This document shows positions 33,565 through 41,982 of a stretch of 64,000 nucleotides of DNA, piece after piece. Both the position numbers and the translations under genes were made by a program. How positions within the stretch are numbered: position 1 is the first letter of the stretch; each line of letters starts with the position of its first letter. Source of the DNA: Prevotellaceae bacterium UBA3627. Its GTDB lineage: Bacteria; Bacteroidota; Bacteroidia; Bacteroidales; Bacteroidaceae. The DNA is taken from NCBI GenBank assembly GCA_002373375.1, contig DFLE01000042.1:19076-83075 (forward strand), written 5' to 3'. The notes under the pieces are model-generated. The model was given only the letters and a program-made list of their open reading frames with translations, was not told the DNA's origin and did no database searches.

Positions 33565-34346
33565 TGATGAAGACAATGATAATAACAGGTGGCAGTTCTG
33601 GCATAGGCAAGGCTGCCGCGGAGATGTTCGCCAAGAAGGGTTATGTGGTATATGATTTTTCGCGTCATGGAGAGAACGCGGAAGGTATTACACATATAGA
33701 CTGTGACGTGACGAGTGTGGAACAATGTAAGAATGCCGTTCAGACGGTGTTTGAGCAGCAAGGGAAGATAGACCTGCTTATCAGTAATGCCGGTATGGGT
33801 ATTTCTGGTGCGGTGGAGTTTACTGAGCCGAGCGAGGCACGCAGGCAGTTTGATGTGAACTTCTTCGGTGCTCTCAATATAGCGCAGGCGGTAATACCTT
33901 ATATGCGCCAGCAAAGACAGGGACGTATCATATTTGTTAGCAGTGTGATGGCGGCATTCAGTCTGCCGTTCCAAGCCTTCTACAGTGCCACCAAGTCGGC
34001 AGTCAACTCCTTGGCGCTTGCCCTGCGTAATGAGCTGCGCCCCTTTGGCGTGGAGGTATGCGTCCTTATGCCGGGAGATGTGAAGACAGGATTTACTGCT
34101 GCGCGTAAGAAGTGTCTTGTAGGCAGTGATGTATATACCCACATGGAGAAGGCGGTGAGCACTATGGAGCGTGACGAACAAAACGGTATTACGCCAGAGC
34201 GCATGGCACGCAAACTGCTCTCTATGGCTGAGACCAAAAATCCAGCAGCACTAAGTACGGTAGGATGGATGTATAAGCTGTTCCTCCTGCTCGGTAAGGT
34301 GCTGCCTACCTCTTTTGCATACCGTGTTGTAGGTTGGATGTATTAA
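33564..34346 (+). CDS. Short-chain dehydrogenase/reductase
   Basis: 260 aa classical SDR: cofactor motif GGSSGIGKAA (about 6-15), SNAGMG, catalytic Ser in FVSSVMAAFS and YSATK (Tyr/Lys about 145-149). Substrate unknown. The start overlaps the tcdA stop by one base, so it is translationally coupled. The C-terminus has a hydrophobic stretch (MYKLFLLLGKVLPTSFAY), perhaps a membrane contact. Confidence 0.88.
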   Translation: MMKTMIITGGSSGIGKAAAEMFAKKGYVVYDFSRHGENAEGITHIDCDVTSVEQCKNAVQTVFEQQGKIDLLISNAGMGISGAVEFTEPSEARRQFDVNFFGALNIAQAVIPYMRQQRQGRIIFVSSVMAAFSLPFQAFYSATKSAVNSLALALRNELRPFGVEVCVLMPGDVKTGFTAARKKCLVGSDVYTHMEKAVSTMERDEQNGITPERMARKLLSMAETKNPAALSTVGWMYKLFLLLGKVLPTSFAYRVVGWMY

Positions 34347-34368
34347 GTGGAAATTAAGAATAAAAAGA

Positions 34369-34403
34369 AAACGCACCACACATAAGTGTGATGCGTTTCT
34401 TTT
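34369..34403. terminator. Bidirectional terminator between SDR gene and tRNA-fMet
   Basis: AAACGCA-c-CACAC, loop ATAA, GTGTG-a-TGCGTTT (34369-34398) with one C-A mismatch, T-run at 34400-34403 on plus and T-rich sequence on minus. Confidence 0.8.
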
Positions 34404-34405
34404 AT

Positions 34406-34481
34406 TGGTTGCGGAGGCTCGACTCGAACGAACGACCTCCAGGTTATGAGCCTGGCGAGCTACCAACTGCTCCACTCCGCG
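34406..34481 (-). tRNA. Initiator tRNA-fMet (CAT)
   Basis: 76 nt with encoded 3' CCA. The acceptor stem has the C1-A72 mismatch that marks bacterial initiators (5' CGCGGAG, 3' CTCCGCA). D stem GAGC/GCTC, T arm GTTCG-TTCGAGT-CGAGC, anticodon CAT at 34446-34448. The anticodon stem is CCAGG/CCTGG, so the usual three G-C pairs next to the loop are A-U, G-C, G-C from position 29:41 inward, a deviation. It has its own promoter and a terminator. Confidence 0.93.
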
Positions 34482-34501
34482 ATATTGTGAATTTGCGAGT
34501 G

Positions 34502-34532
34502 CAAAGGTAGTGCTTTATTTTGAATTGGCAAA
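34502..34532 (-). promoter_or_regulatory. Promoter of tRNA-fMet
   Basis: Minus strand TTTG (34529-34532), 19-base spacer, TACCTTTG (34502-34509), 20 bases before the tRNA 5' end. Confidence 0.85.
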
Positions 34533-34586
34533 ATTATAAGGCCTTTTATCTTTCTCAACTGCTTTCTTCTTGATATAAAGCAAGTA

Positions 34587-35411
34587 TTAATCGCCGTTTT
34601 CTTCGTCTTCATTGTCATCATCCTTAATGGTGAGCTGTTTCAAGTCATAGTAAGAACCATTATAGATGTTGAAATCAACGTAGCCTTTTATGCCTGGCAG
34701 TCTGCCGGCGTCAGTGTGTTGCCAGAATTTCCATTCCCCTTTATATTCCAGTTTGCTGGCATAGTAGTGTGCAATCCAGTAAGGGTAGTCGTCAAAGCGG
34801 TTGTCTGACAGGAATTGCTGCTTGAATTTGTAGTAGGTATAGATTATAGGTTTTACATGGTAGGTGTCTTCTACGATATGAAGCCATGTGAGCACCTCTT
34901 TCTGAAATTCCTCAGTGCTCATATCCTGTGGCTTGTGCTCCACGTCGAGCACTGGTGGCAGGTCGCCTTCCTCCAGATGTACTTTCTCAAGGAAGAAGTA
35001 TGCTTGTGAGCGTGCGGAGGACTTTATACTGTAAAAGTGATATGCGCCGCGTATGAAACCGTATTCGCGTGCGTTGTAGAAGTTATCTTTGAAGTTCTCA
35101 TCAACGAGGCTTGCCCCCTCGGTGGCTTTGACGATGACGAAGCGCACTGGTGCCTTGCCTATCATGGCATTACGCAGTTCCTCCCAGTCTATGACACCTT
35201 GATAGTGGCTGATGTCAATGCCTTGTATTTCGAAACCGTCAGGATAGGTCTGGTCGCCGTAGAGTGCATGCCAACGGAATCCTGTAGGTCCTACAAAGAA
35301 ATAGTAGAATACAAAGATATATACGAAGGCAACAAATAAACCTCCCATCCACCAAGTCTTACGGCTTAGTGGACGGGAGGATTTCTTCTTATTTTTCTTG
35401 TGACGTGTCAA
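34587..35411 (-). CDS. Membrane-anchored GH25 lysozyme
   Basis: 274 aa from a TTG start one base after the pfp stop. A basic N-terminus and one transmembrane helix (about 21-41) put the enzyme in the periplasm. GH25 features are GIDISHYQG (about 63-71), VIVKATEGAS (about 95-104), RGAYHF, and LDVEH (about 156-160) with the catalytic acids. It cleaves the MurNAc-GlcNAc bond of peptidoglycan. The acidic C-terminus (DDDNEDEENGD) is short. Its close coupling to a glycolytic gene is odd but probably only shared transcription. Confidence 0.88.
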   Translation of the reverse strand: MTRHKKNKKKSSRPLSRKTWWMGGLFVAFVYIFVFYYFFVGPTGFRWHALYGDQTYPDGFEIQGIDISHYQGVIDWEELRNAMIGKAPVRFVIVKATEGASLVDENFKDNFYNAREYGFIRGAYHFYSIKSSARSQAYFFLEKVHLEEGDLPPVLDVEHKPQDMSTEEFQKEVLTWLHIVEDTYHVKPIIYTYYKFKQQFLSDNRFDDYPYWIAHYYASKLEYKGEWKFWQHTDAGRLPGIKGYVDFNIYNGSYYDLKQLTIKDDDNEDEENGD

Positions 35412-35412
35412 A

Positions 35413-37056
35413 TTACTTGTGTTCCAGCTTCAGTGTCATGGTAGGCTGGTCGCATACCTCTGCCGGGCCGAAGTATTGTATTGGTCCTGGATATACATAA
35501 CAAGTGTCGCGTGCCCACTCTGTGCGGTGAGCTACAAAATACTTGTAAGGCTTGCCGTCAAGTTCTACCAATGCTTTCTTGATAACAGGCTTCATCTCGC
35601 CGCTGCGCTTCTCCATGTTCATCATCATGGTGATAGGTATTCCACCTGCTATCCACTCGTCAACAGGCTTAGAGGTGTTCTTGATAGATGACATGTAGCC
35701 AGTCTTGCCTGCGGCGATAAGCATAGAAGCGTTAAAGCCGAGAGAGTAACAGTAGTCAGCGTCGAAGTTTGACGGTGCGGCGCAACGTCCCTCGTAGCCG
35801 AAGAAATGGTGCTGTGTAGAGAACTTGCCATGGTAGAGACCGTCTTTCTTCCACTGCTCCAGCTTCTTGCCGACCATCTCTGCCAGCAACTGCTCTGTGT
35901 CGATGAGAGAAACCTGAACGTTACCGTGTGGGTCACGGTCAAGTGCCAGCTGACGGCTGACAGTCTCAGGCAGTGAGCGGAAGATTGCTGCGTTAGGAGC
36001 AGAGAGGTGATGTAACACATAGTCTATCTTCTTGTCATCGGCTATCAGCTCGAAGTCTTTCTGGTTAGCAGCGAGCATATCGTTAAGCTCAGAGATGAGC
36101 GCCTTGATGGCAGGGATGAACTCGATGAGTCCCTCTGGCACGAGTACTACACCATAGTTCATGCCGCGTGTAGCACGGTCTGCCACTACGTCAGCTATAT
36201 ATGTGACTACATCGTCAAGAGTCTGATTCTTAGCTTCAACCTCTTCTCCGATAAGTGTTATGTTTGGATGGGTCTGTAGGGCACACTCCAATGTAACGTG
36301 TGAAGCAGAACGTCCCATAAGCTTAATGAAGTGCCAGTATTTCTTAGCGGAGTTACAGTCGCGCATAATGTTGCCTATTACCTCAGAATATACTTTGGTA
36401 GCAGTGTCGAAACCGAAAGAAGTCTCAATTTCAGAGTTCTTAAGGTCGCCGTCAATGGTCTTAGGACAGCCGATAACTTGTACTCCTGCTCCGATAGCCT
36501 TGTAATACTCTGCCAATACGCAAGCGTTGGTGTTAGAGTCGTCACCGCCGATGATTACAAGAGCCTTGATGTTGAGAGCCTTCAGAATCTCCAATCCTTT
36601 GTCAAACTGGTCTTTCTTCTCAAGCTTTGTGCGTCCTGAGCCTATAATGTCAAATCCGCCGGTGTTACGATACTCGTCAATGATGTCGGCAGTAAGTTCC
36701 ATGTAGTTATGGTCAACAAGTCCACCAGGACCAAGGATGAATCCGAAGAGTCTGTTTTCAGGATTAAGTTTCTTTATACCGTCAAACAAACCAGATATGA
36801 CGTTGTGTCCGCCGGGAGCCTGACCTCCTGAGAGTATGACACCTACGTTGATGGCTGTGTTGGCCATTTCGCCCTTGGTAGGCTCAAACTTCAGGTACGG
36901 CATGCCGTATGTGTTAGGGAAAAGTTTCTTTACTTCCTCTTGGTCAGCTACTGACTGTGTAGGCTCACCCTCAACAGCTTTCAGTGCTCCACGCAACGCC
37001 TTTGGCAGTTTAGGCTGATAGGCAGCGCGTGCAATCTGTAATGCGCTTTTTTCCAT
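35413..37056 (-). CDS. pfp: PPi-dependent 6-phosphofructokinase
   Basis: 547 aa, the long PFP class. GGQAPGGHNVI (about 75) and the PPi-type motif GGDDSNT (about 170-176; ATP-dependent enzymes have GGDGS), with PKTIDGDLKN (about 196) holding the catalytic Asp. It phosphorylates fructose-6-phosphate with pyrophosphate, reversibly, a typical glycolytic step in Bacteroidales. A TACCTTTG box lies 58 bases upstream. Confidence 0.95.
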   Translation of the reverse strand: MEKSALQIARAAYQPKLPKALRGALKAVEGEPTQSVADQEEVKKLFPNTYGMPYLKFEPTKGEMANTAINVGVILSGGQAPGGHNVISGLFDGIKKLNPENRLFGFILGPGGLVDHNYMELTADIIDEYRNTGGFDIIGSGRTKLEKKDQFDKGLEILKALNIKALVIIGGDDSNTNACVLAEYYKAIGAGVQVIGCPKTIDGDLKNSEIETSFGFDTATKVYSEVIGNIMRDCNSAKKYWHFIKLMGRSASHVTLECALQTHPNITLIGEEVEAKNQTLDDVVTYIADVVADRATRGMNYGVVLVPEGLIEFIPAIKALISELNDMLAANQKDFELIADDKKIDYVLHHLSAPNAAIFRSLPETVSRQLALDRDPHGNVQVSLIDTEQLLAEMVGKKLEQWKKDGLYHGKFSTQHHFFGYEGRCAAPSNFDADYCYSLGFNASMLIAAGKTGYMSSIKNTSKPVDEWIAGGIPITMMMNMEKRSGEMKPVIKKALVELDGKPYKYFVAHRTEWARDTCYVYPGPIQYFGPAEVCDQPTMTLKLEHK

Positions 37057-37113
37057 TTCTTTTAGTGTTGTTTCTTATTTGTTTTTGATGAATCTTATTA
37101 GGAGTTAGTGGTG

Positions 37114-37121
37114 CAAAGGTA
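37114..37121 (-). promoter_or_regulatory. Candidate -7 box for pfp
   Basis: TACCTTTG on the minus strand, -33 poorly conserved. The rest of 37122-37253, downstream of the capsule operon, is T/C-rich with a weak AACAGG/CCTGTT hairpin and no gene. Confidence 0.55.
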
Positions 37122-37253
37122 CGAAAAAAACGCGTCTTTAAGGCAAGAACAGGGCTTATTTTGTCGTTTCGTCCTGTTATTTCTTACTCTTTGCTCATTA
37201 CACTTTACACTTTACTCATTCCCCTTTACTCATTATTCATTAGACTATCCCCA

Positions 37254-38369
37254 TTACTCAAACCTCCACAGCCGGAGCCAAATCCAGAGTTTGTTGTAAA
37301 TGCGGAAGAGTGGCTCGAATATCACCTCTGAGGGATATGTGAGCAAGAAGCGTATGTTGTGTCTTAATCGTGTGACAGCATATTTCATTCCACGATATTT
37401 CAGTGAGCCGTTGGAGGCTTCTTTCCAATTGTAGCGTTTGTCAAATTGTCCGAAGTTCCCGCTCTGCATTATCTCCTCGAGTAGTTGGCGGCCTCTTTTT
37501 TCGTCTGGCGGACAAAGCATCAGCCTGTCTTCTGCATTGAATACCTCACGCAATACATACATAACGGCGGCGGCAAACTTGTTGAGGCCAAAAGGAATCC
37601 TCTCGTGGGTGGGATAGGAGAGAGGCGCTTCCTTCAGTACCATATAGTAGTCTAACAGTTGTCTCAGTCCGATGCCTTCCTCAAATATGTGTTTATATAG
37701 ATGCAACAATTGGAATATGGTGTTGAATCTTGCAGAAGGTATGGCATATCCGTCATATTCAATAAAGTCACGGCTGGTCTTGTATTTGTTGAACCATGCC
37801 TGTAGGTGCTTGTTATGCCATGGATTATATAACCAGGTAGGGCGGTAATGCACCTCTACGGGTATGTCCTTGAGTATAGGAAAGTCAAGGTTGTGGTAGT
37901 ATATATATGCGCCCTTCTTCCTTGTCTGGCAGAACTCTATCACCGTGCGAACAGGATTGTTTCCTGATGGCCATGCCCATACGTCGATATCGCCGGGAGA
38001 ACGTAGTTCCTGTAGATATGGGGAATAGAAATAGAGGTTGCCTTGTCCTTTGAGTATAAGACAATGGAATCCATTCTGCTTGAAGAAGTCTGACACTTTT
38101 GCGGTCATAACAGAGGCTGTCTTGTTCTTCTCGCGTATTCTGTCGGCCTTGACAGCCCACTGGCGTATGCGTCTCGGTGGAGGCAGTTGCTCCTGTGGCA
38201 GCCGTTCCAAGGCAGCAAAGGCAATGCCAGTGAGGGTCTGCTCCTTGGCAATGACGTATAGCTGTTCCCATTCGTCAGGAGAGAGTGTCGTGCTCAGGCG
38301 TTCACGGGTGCCTATAGCAACTTGTAACAATTCAAAGAATTGTGTGTATGTCTCCGTATTGTGTGACAA
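37254..38369 (-). CDS. Nucleotidyltransferase-fold protein (PF14907-like)
   Basis: 371 aa. The core HCLILKGQGNLYFY and RSPGDIDVWAW (about 100-130) is the Gly-x-x-x then DxD pattern of the uncharacterised NTP_transf_5 group; the His in VEVHYRPTW is also typical. Members are found in capsule and exopolysaccharide loci, and their reaction is unknown. Last gene of the capsule operon; its start overlaps the preceding gene by 38 bases, which supports co-transcription. Confidence 0.75.
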   Translation of the reverse strand: MSHNTETYTQFFELLQVAIGTRERLSTTLSPDEWEQLYVIAKEQTLTGIAFAALERLPQEQLPPPRRIRQWAVKADRIREKNKTASVMTAKVSDFFKQNGFHCLILKGQGNLYFYSPYLQELRSPGDIDVWAWPSGNNPVRTVIEFCQTRKKGAYIYYHNLDFPILKDIPVEVHYRPTWLYNPWHNKHLQAWFNKYKTSRDFIEYDGYAIPSARFNTIFQLLHLYKHIFEEGIGLRQLLDYYMVLKEAPLSYPTHERIPFGLNKFAAAVMYVLREVFNAEDRLMLCPPDEKRGRQLLEEIMQSGNFGQFDKRYNWKEASNGSLKYRGMKYAVTRLRHNIRFLLTYPSEVIFEPLFRIYNKLWIWLRLWRFE

Positions 38370-39300
38370 TATGATTATAGTAGCTGTTGTGATATTTTCT
38401 TGCCTTGTCTGTATGACGGTAGTTGAGTTTGTGGAAACTTACCTTGTCGGTAAGGTTGTTCCACCACTCAAGGTCGAAATCCTGTATGATTCGTTGTCCT
38501 AACTGTATGAACGCAAAGCTGTTCCCATGTGGCATCTGTCTTATCAACTCAGGGTGCTTGCGTGCTGCGATGCTGAAGAAGAGGTGGAAGATATAGTATT
38601 CCACGGTGCAATTGTAGTCACGCCAATATGCCAGAAGCATTCCGAGTACGGACCGTAGCACGGGGTTGTTTGGCTTTGCATGTATGAACCAGTTGGAAAT
38701 GCCTATCACCTTGCCGCCTTTGAAATATCGGAAGAGGAACAACTCACTGTTTTGTATATCCTCCCAATACTTGTTGCCTGTACACAATACGGATGCATCA
38801 ATCCACGTGCCGCCATGATGTATGAGCAGGGCGAGGCGTAGAATATCGCTGAACAAAGGATGAGGTATGATGCCGTCATGGTATTTGCGCTCAATATAGT
38901 CGGGCAGTGTGACGTAGTTGTGATAGTTGTCGGCGGTAATAATCACCACGCTGTTTCCTGGCAGGTTCGTGGCTATGGAGTTATGACAGGCACGCACCAA
39001 GTCAGGAGCGGCGTCCATGCCTTGCAACCAGCAGAACCATATCACATTAGTGTTCATACTCTGGGTTGGCGGTGTGATTGTCTCAGCATATTGCGAAGCG
39101 TCGGCGTACTTCTCTGTCAGTATCTTGTCTATCTTACGTGTTATGGCTGGATAGACATACTTGAGGCTTCGTCCGTTGGCAATGCAGCGGAGGCATTCCC
39201 TTATGCTGGTCCACAACACTCCCATGCGCAGGTATTGCCACAACAGGCGCAGGCCGCCAAACTGACGTAGACGTATGATGAGACGGTCAAAATCTTGCAT
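38332..39300 (-). CDS. Caps_synth-type glycosyltransferase
   Basis: 322 aa. Contains VIWFCWLQGMDAAPDLVRAC (about 86-105) and the sugar-nucleotide site FSDILRLALLIHHGGTWIDAS (in parts; W-I-D replaces the DxD of GT32 relatives). This is the capsular polysaccharide synthesis protein family (PF05704-like). It likely adds one sugar to the repeat unit in the cytoplasm. Overlaps both neighbours by a few bases. Confidence 0.75.
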   Translation of the reverse strand: MQDFDRLIIRLRQFGGLRLLWQYLRMGVLWTSIRECLRCIANGRSLKYVYPAITRKIDKILTEKYADASQYAETITPPTQSMNTNVIWFCWLQGMDAAPDLVRACHNSIATNLPGNSVVIITADNYHNYVTLPDYIERKYHDGIIPHPLFSDILRLALLIHHGGTWIDASVLCTGNKYWEDIQNSELFLFRYFKGGKVIGISNWFIHAKPNNPVLRSVLGMLLAYWRDYNCTVEYYIFHLFFSIAARKHPELIRQMPHGNSFAFIQLGQRIIQDFDLEWWNNLTDKVSFHKLNYRHTDKARKYHNSYYNHIVTQYGDIHTIL

Positions 39301-40321
39301 AGATGTTGCGCAGGTCTTGGTTTATCTTCTCAGGTGAGAAGTGGTTGCGCACGAACTCCTGACTGTAGGCAGACATGGCGCTGCGCTGTTGTTCGTTGTC
39401 AATCAGCATGGCGAGCTTGTCAGCAAGTGCGTCGGCATCGCCAAACGGGAAAGTGACGCAGTTCCTGCCCTCCTCAATGACATCGGGCAGTCCGCCGACG
39501 GGGGTGGTGACAACTGGTATGCCGTGGGTCCAGGCCTCAAGCACCACCATGGGGAAGCCTTCCTCGTAAGAGCACATACAGAGGATGGAGGCATTGTGGA
39601 AATACTCATCCTTCTGTCTGCCGGTGACATAGCCTGTGAAGGTGACGCTGTCTTGCAGTCCCATATCTATACTCATCTGGCGGAAGCGCTCCACCTCACC
39701 GTTGCCGAGCATATAGATATGCCAGTCAGGGTAACGGCTTTGCAGTGTCTGCCAAGCCTTGAACAATAAGTCGGGAGCCTTGTTGTTATTGAAATAAGCC
39801 ATCATAAGGATGGTATTCTTACGGTTGGCATAGTCACTGTGCGGAGTCATGGCGCATGAGTTGTAGAGCACCGTGGTAGGAGTCTTTATGTTGCCGTATG
39901 ACTCAAGGAAGAGTTTCTGCCATTTTTTTGCGAGCAAGACGATGAGGTCAGCACGGCGCAGATGCCATAGAAAGAGTTTGTTGGCAGTATGGTTGCGCAA
40001 CTGGTTGCCCATGTGTATGTGCATGATGATTTTCTTCTTGCCAAGCATGGCGAGAAGAAAGATAGGCATCTGTATTATCAGACAGATGCGGTCGGGCACA
40101 GTGTGGAAGTGAACGATATCAAATCGCCATATAATAAAAAATGCCATGAAGCATGACTTCATGGCATACCACAACTTCCATAGGTAGTTGCGCTGTATCT
40201 GTGTGCCGAGCCAGTAGCAGGAGTGTTCTTTCCATACTGGCATCTGCTCCATCAGTTTGATAGTGGAACTGACGCCGCCGAACGACTCTCTTGCACTGCC
40301 TACGACTAATACTTTTTTCAT
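39287..40321 (-). CDS. GT4-family glycosyltransferase
   Basis: 344 aa with start at the ATG 40319-40321 (MKKVLVVGSARESFGGVSS); an extension to 40339 is possible. GT-B fold; donor-site motif CSYEEGFPMVVLEAWTHG (about 250-268) and PVVTTPVGGLPDVI (about 269-282) with the E-x7-E pair. Adds a sugar to a lipid-linked intermediate. It is the first gene after the GxxExxY/repeat block, which separates it from the acetyltransferase by 1.1 kb. Confidence 0.88.
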   Translation of the reverse strand: MKKVLVVGSARESFGGVSSTIKLMEQMPVWKEHSCYWLGTQIQRNYLWKLWYAMKSCFMAFFIIWRFDIVHFHTVPDRICLIIQMPIFLLAMLGKKKIIMHIHMGNQLRNHTANKLFLWHLRRADLIVLLAKKWQKLFLESYGNIKTPTTVLYNSCAMTPHSDYANRKNTILMMAYFNNNKAPDLLFKAWQTLQSRYPDWHIYMLGNGEVERFRQMSIDMGLQDSVTFTGYVTGRQKDEYFHNASILCMCSYEEGFPMVVLEAWTHGIPVVTTPVGGLPDVIEEGRNCVTFPFGDADALADKLAMLIDNEQQRSAMSAYSQEFVRNHFSPEKINQDLRNIYARF

Positions 40322-40378
40322 ATCTTTTATGAACAACAATGCTTTATTTTATCTAAACGACGATTATGTGTGGGGATA

Positions 40379-40577
40379 TTGACGACAATTCAGACAATTA
40401 CAGACAATTATTTTATATCGATTGCGTAACTTTAAAGAAATTGTCTGAAATTGTTATAATTGTCGTTTATCATTCTACATATCAACCAATTGATTGTTTA
40501 TTGACGACAATACAGACGATTTTAGACAATTATTTTTTATATAAATTGTATGACGTTGAAGAAATTGTCGTATCAAA
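40379..40577. repeat. 121-bp tandem repeat array, left block
   Basis: Unit 1 is 40379-40500 and unit 2 starts at 40501 and is partial. Units begin TTGACGACAA and contain several GACAATT heptamers, then AAATTGTCTGAAATTGTTAT, so each unit is also an imperfect inverted repeat. Matches the block at 41063-41420 on the other side of the GxxExxY gene. Confidence 0.85.
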
Positions 40578-40596
40578 ACAACATCTTACTTTATTG

Positions 40597-41022
40597 TTAT
40601 TTATTTCGATAAAGAGATTCACCAGTCATCGTGGTGATTCTATTATTGGTTGAATCAAACAGATATCTCTCCAAAACACATGATTTTGAAGAAAAATTCA
40701 CCAATATACCAGCTTTAGGTCTTACTAAATGCATATAATTAAATAATTGTGCCCTATGTTCATCAGTTAAACTACTTACGGCCTTAAGTTCTATAACTAT
40801 ATCATCATCGATAAGGAAATCCAATTTATATTCAGCATCAAGTAACTTTCCTTTGTAAATTGGCTTTACCGTATATTCCCTTTTGTATGGAATATTCTGA
40901 AGTTCCAATTCCGTTTTTAATCCCTCTTGATAAATTTTCTCGTTTAATCCCGGTCCTAATTCCTTATGTACATTGTATAATGTGCCAACTATTGTATATA
41001 ATTTTCCTTTTATATCTGACAT
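40597..41022 (-). CDS. GxxExxY-family protein (PD-(D/E)XK nuclease-like)
   Basis: 141 aa. Signature GPGLNEKIY (about 23-31) and the nuclease-like core LDAEYKLDFLIDDDIVIELKAV (in parts; Asp then E-x-K, about 60-80), plus HRAQLFNYMHLVRPKAGILVNF. This small family has a PD-(D/E)XK-like fold and no firmly known function. It lies between two blocks of a 121-bp repeat and interrupts the run of capsule genes on the same strand. Its composition is more AT-rich than most of its neighbours. It may be an independent, possibly mobile, unit. Confidence 0.8.
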   Translation of the reverse strand: MSDIKGKLYTIVGTLYNVHKELGPGLNEKIYQEGLKTELELQNIPYKREYTVKPIYKGKLLDAEYKLDFLIDDDIVIELKAVSSLTDEHRAQLFNYMHLVRPKAGILVNFSSKSCVLERYLFDSTNNRITTMTGESLYRNK

Positions 41023-41062
41023 TTAGTTTTTTTGACGAATGTAATGTGTAATATTAATGACT

Positions 41063-41420
41063 TTTCTGAAATTGTTATAATTGTCGTTTGTCATTCTACA
41101 TATCAGCCAATTGATTGTTTATTGACGACAACACAGACAATCTTAGACAATTATTTTTATCGATTGCGTAACTTTAAAGAAATTGTCTGAAATTGTTATA
41201 ATTGTCGTTTATCATTCTACATATCAACCAATTGGTTGTTTATTGACGACAACACAGACAATCTTAGACAATTATTTTATATCGATTGCATAACTTTAAA
41301 GAAATTGTCTGAAATTGTTATAATTGTCGTTTATCACAGCCAGTCGATTGTTAATTAATGACAATTCTGACAATCTTAGACAATTGTGGCGTGCGACATT
41401 GAAATAATTGTCTTAATTGT
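41063..41420. repeat. 121-bp tandem repeat array, right block
   Basis: A 3'-half unit (41063-41121), full units at 41122-41242 and 41243-about 41356, and a diverged partial unit to about 41420 that overlaps the end of the acetyltransferase gene by 8 bases. Full units are over 90% identical to each other by eye. There are no unique spacers, so it is not a CRISPR. Confidence 0.85.
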
Positions 41421-41982
41421 AGTCCTTTACTCCATACAACAGTTTGTCGTTTTCTTTTTGCTCTTCTTCCGTAAACCTCATCTTCAGCAGTCGGGCTGGC
41501 ACACCGCCGATGATGGAGTAAGGAGGAAAGGACTGCGTTACCACTGCTCCGGCTGCAATGACAGAGCCGTGACCTATGGTGACACCCTTGAGTATCGTTA
41601 CGTTTGCACCTATCCAAACATCGTCTTCAATTACCACGGCAGCATCATTCCCCGGCAGCTTCTCATCGTCAGTGACGTCAATGATGTATTTGCCTAAGAT
41701 GTCTATGCGGTGGTCGCCCGTGATAATAGTTGGACGTGGACCGAATATGACCTTTCTTCCAATAGTCAGCGGCGCGTTGGTACAATAGAAAGTGCTGCCC
41801 TTGGGTATGGATGTGCCGTCGCCAATGGTGAGGTTTTGCAAGCCTTTGATGTCTGATGACATTGGGCGCAGATAAACACCGCGTCCGCAATGTTTCATGC
41901 ATGCCTTCCATACAGGTGCCCACAGAGCATCCCATAGGTAGGAAGGGGCAAGACTGAGTTTCAGTAATAAATTATAAATCAT
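41413..41982 (-). CDS. Left-handed beta-helix O-acetyltransferase
   Basis: 189 aa hexapeptide-repeat protein (WcaF/LacA type). Repeats such as IGDGTSI, IGRKVIFGPRPTI and VIEDDVWIGANVTILKGVTIG (in parts), catalytic His in TGDHRID. The C-terminus IIGGVPARLLKMRF is standard. It would acetylate a capsule sugar with acetyl-CoA. Overlaps glf by 11 bases. Confidence 0.88.
   Translation of the reverse strand: MIYNLLLKLSLAPSYLWDALWAPVWKACMKHCGRGVYLRPMSSDIKGLQNLTIGDGTSIPKGSTFYCTNAPLTIGRKVIFGPRPTIITGDHRIDILGKYIIDVTDDEKLPGNDAAVVIEDDVWIGANVTILKGVTIGHGSVIAAGAVVTQSFPPYSIIGGVPARLLKMRFTEEEQKENDKLLYGVKDYN

Noticed and set aside
34406..34481. Elongator tRNA-Met or tRNA-Ile2 reading of the CAT anticodon
   Set aside because: The C1-A72 mismatch and overall similarity to E. 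coli tRNA-fMet indicate the initiator.
40379..41420. Possible CRISPR array
   Set aside because: Units of ~121 bp follow each other directly with no unique spacers, and no cas genes are present.
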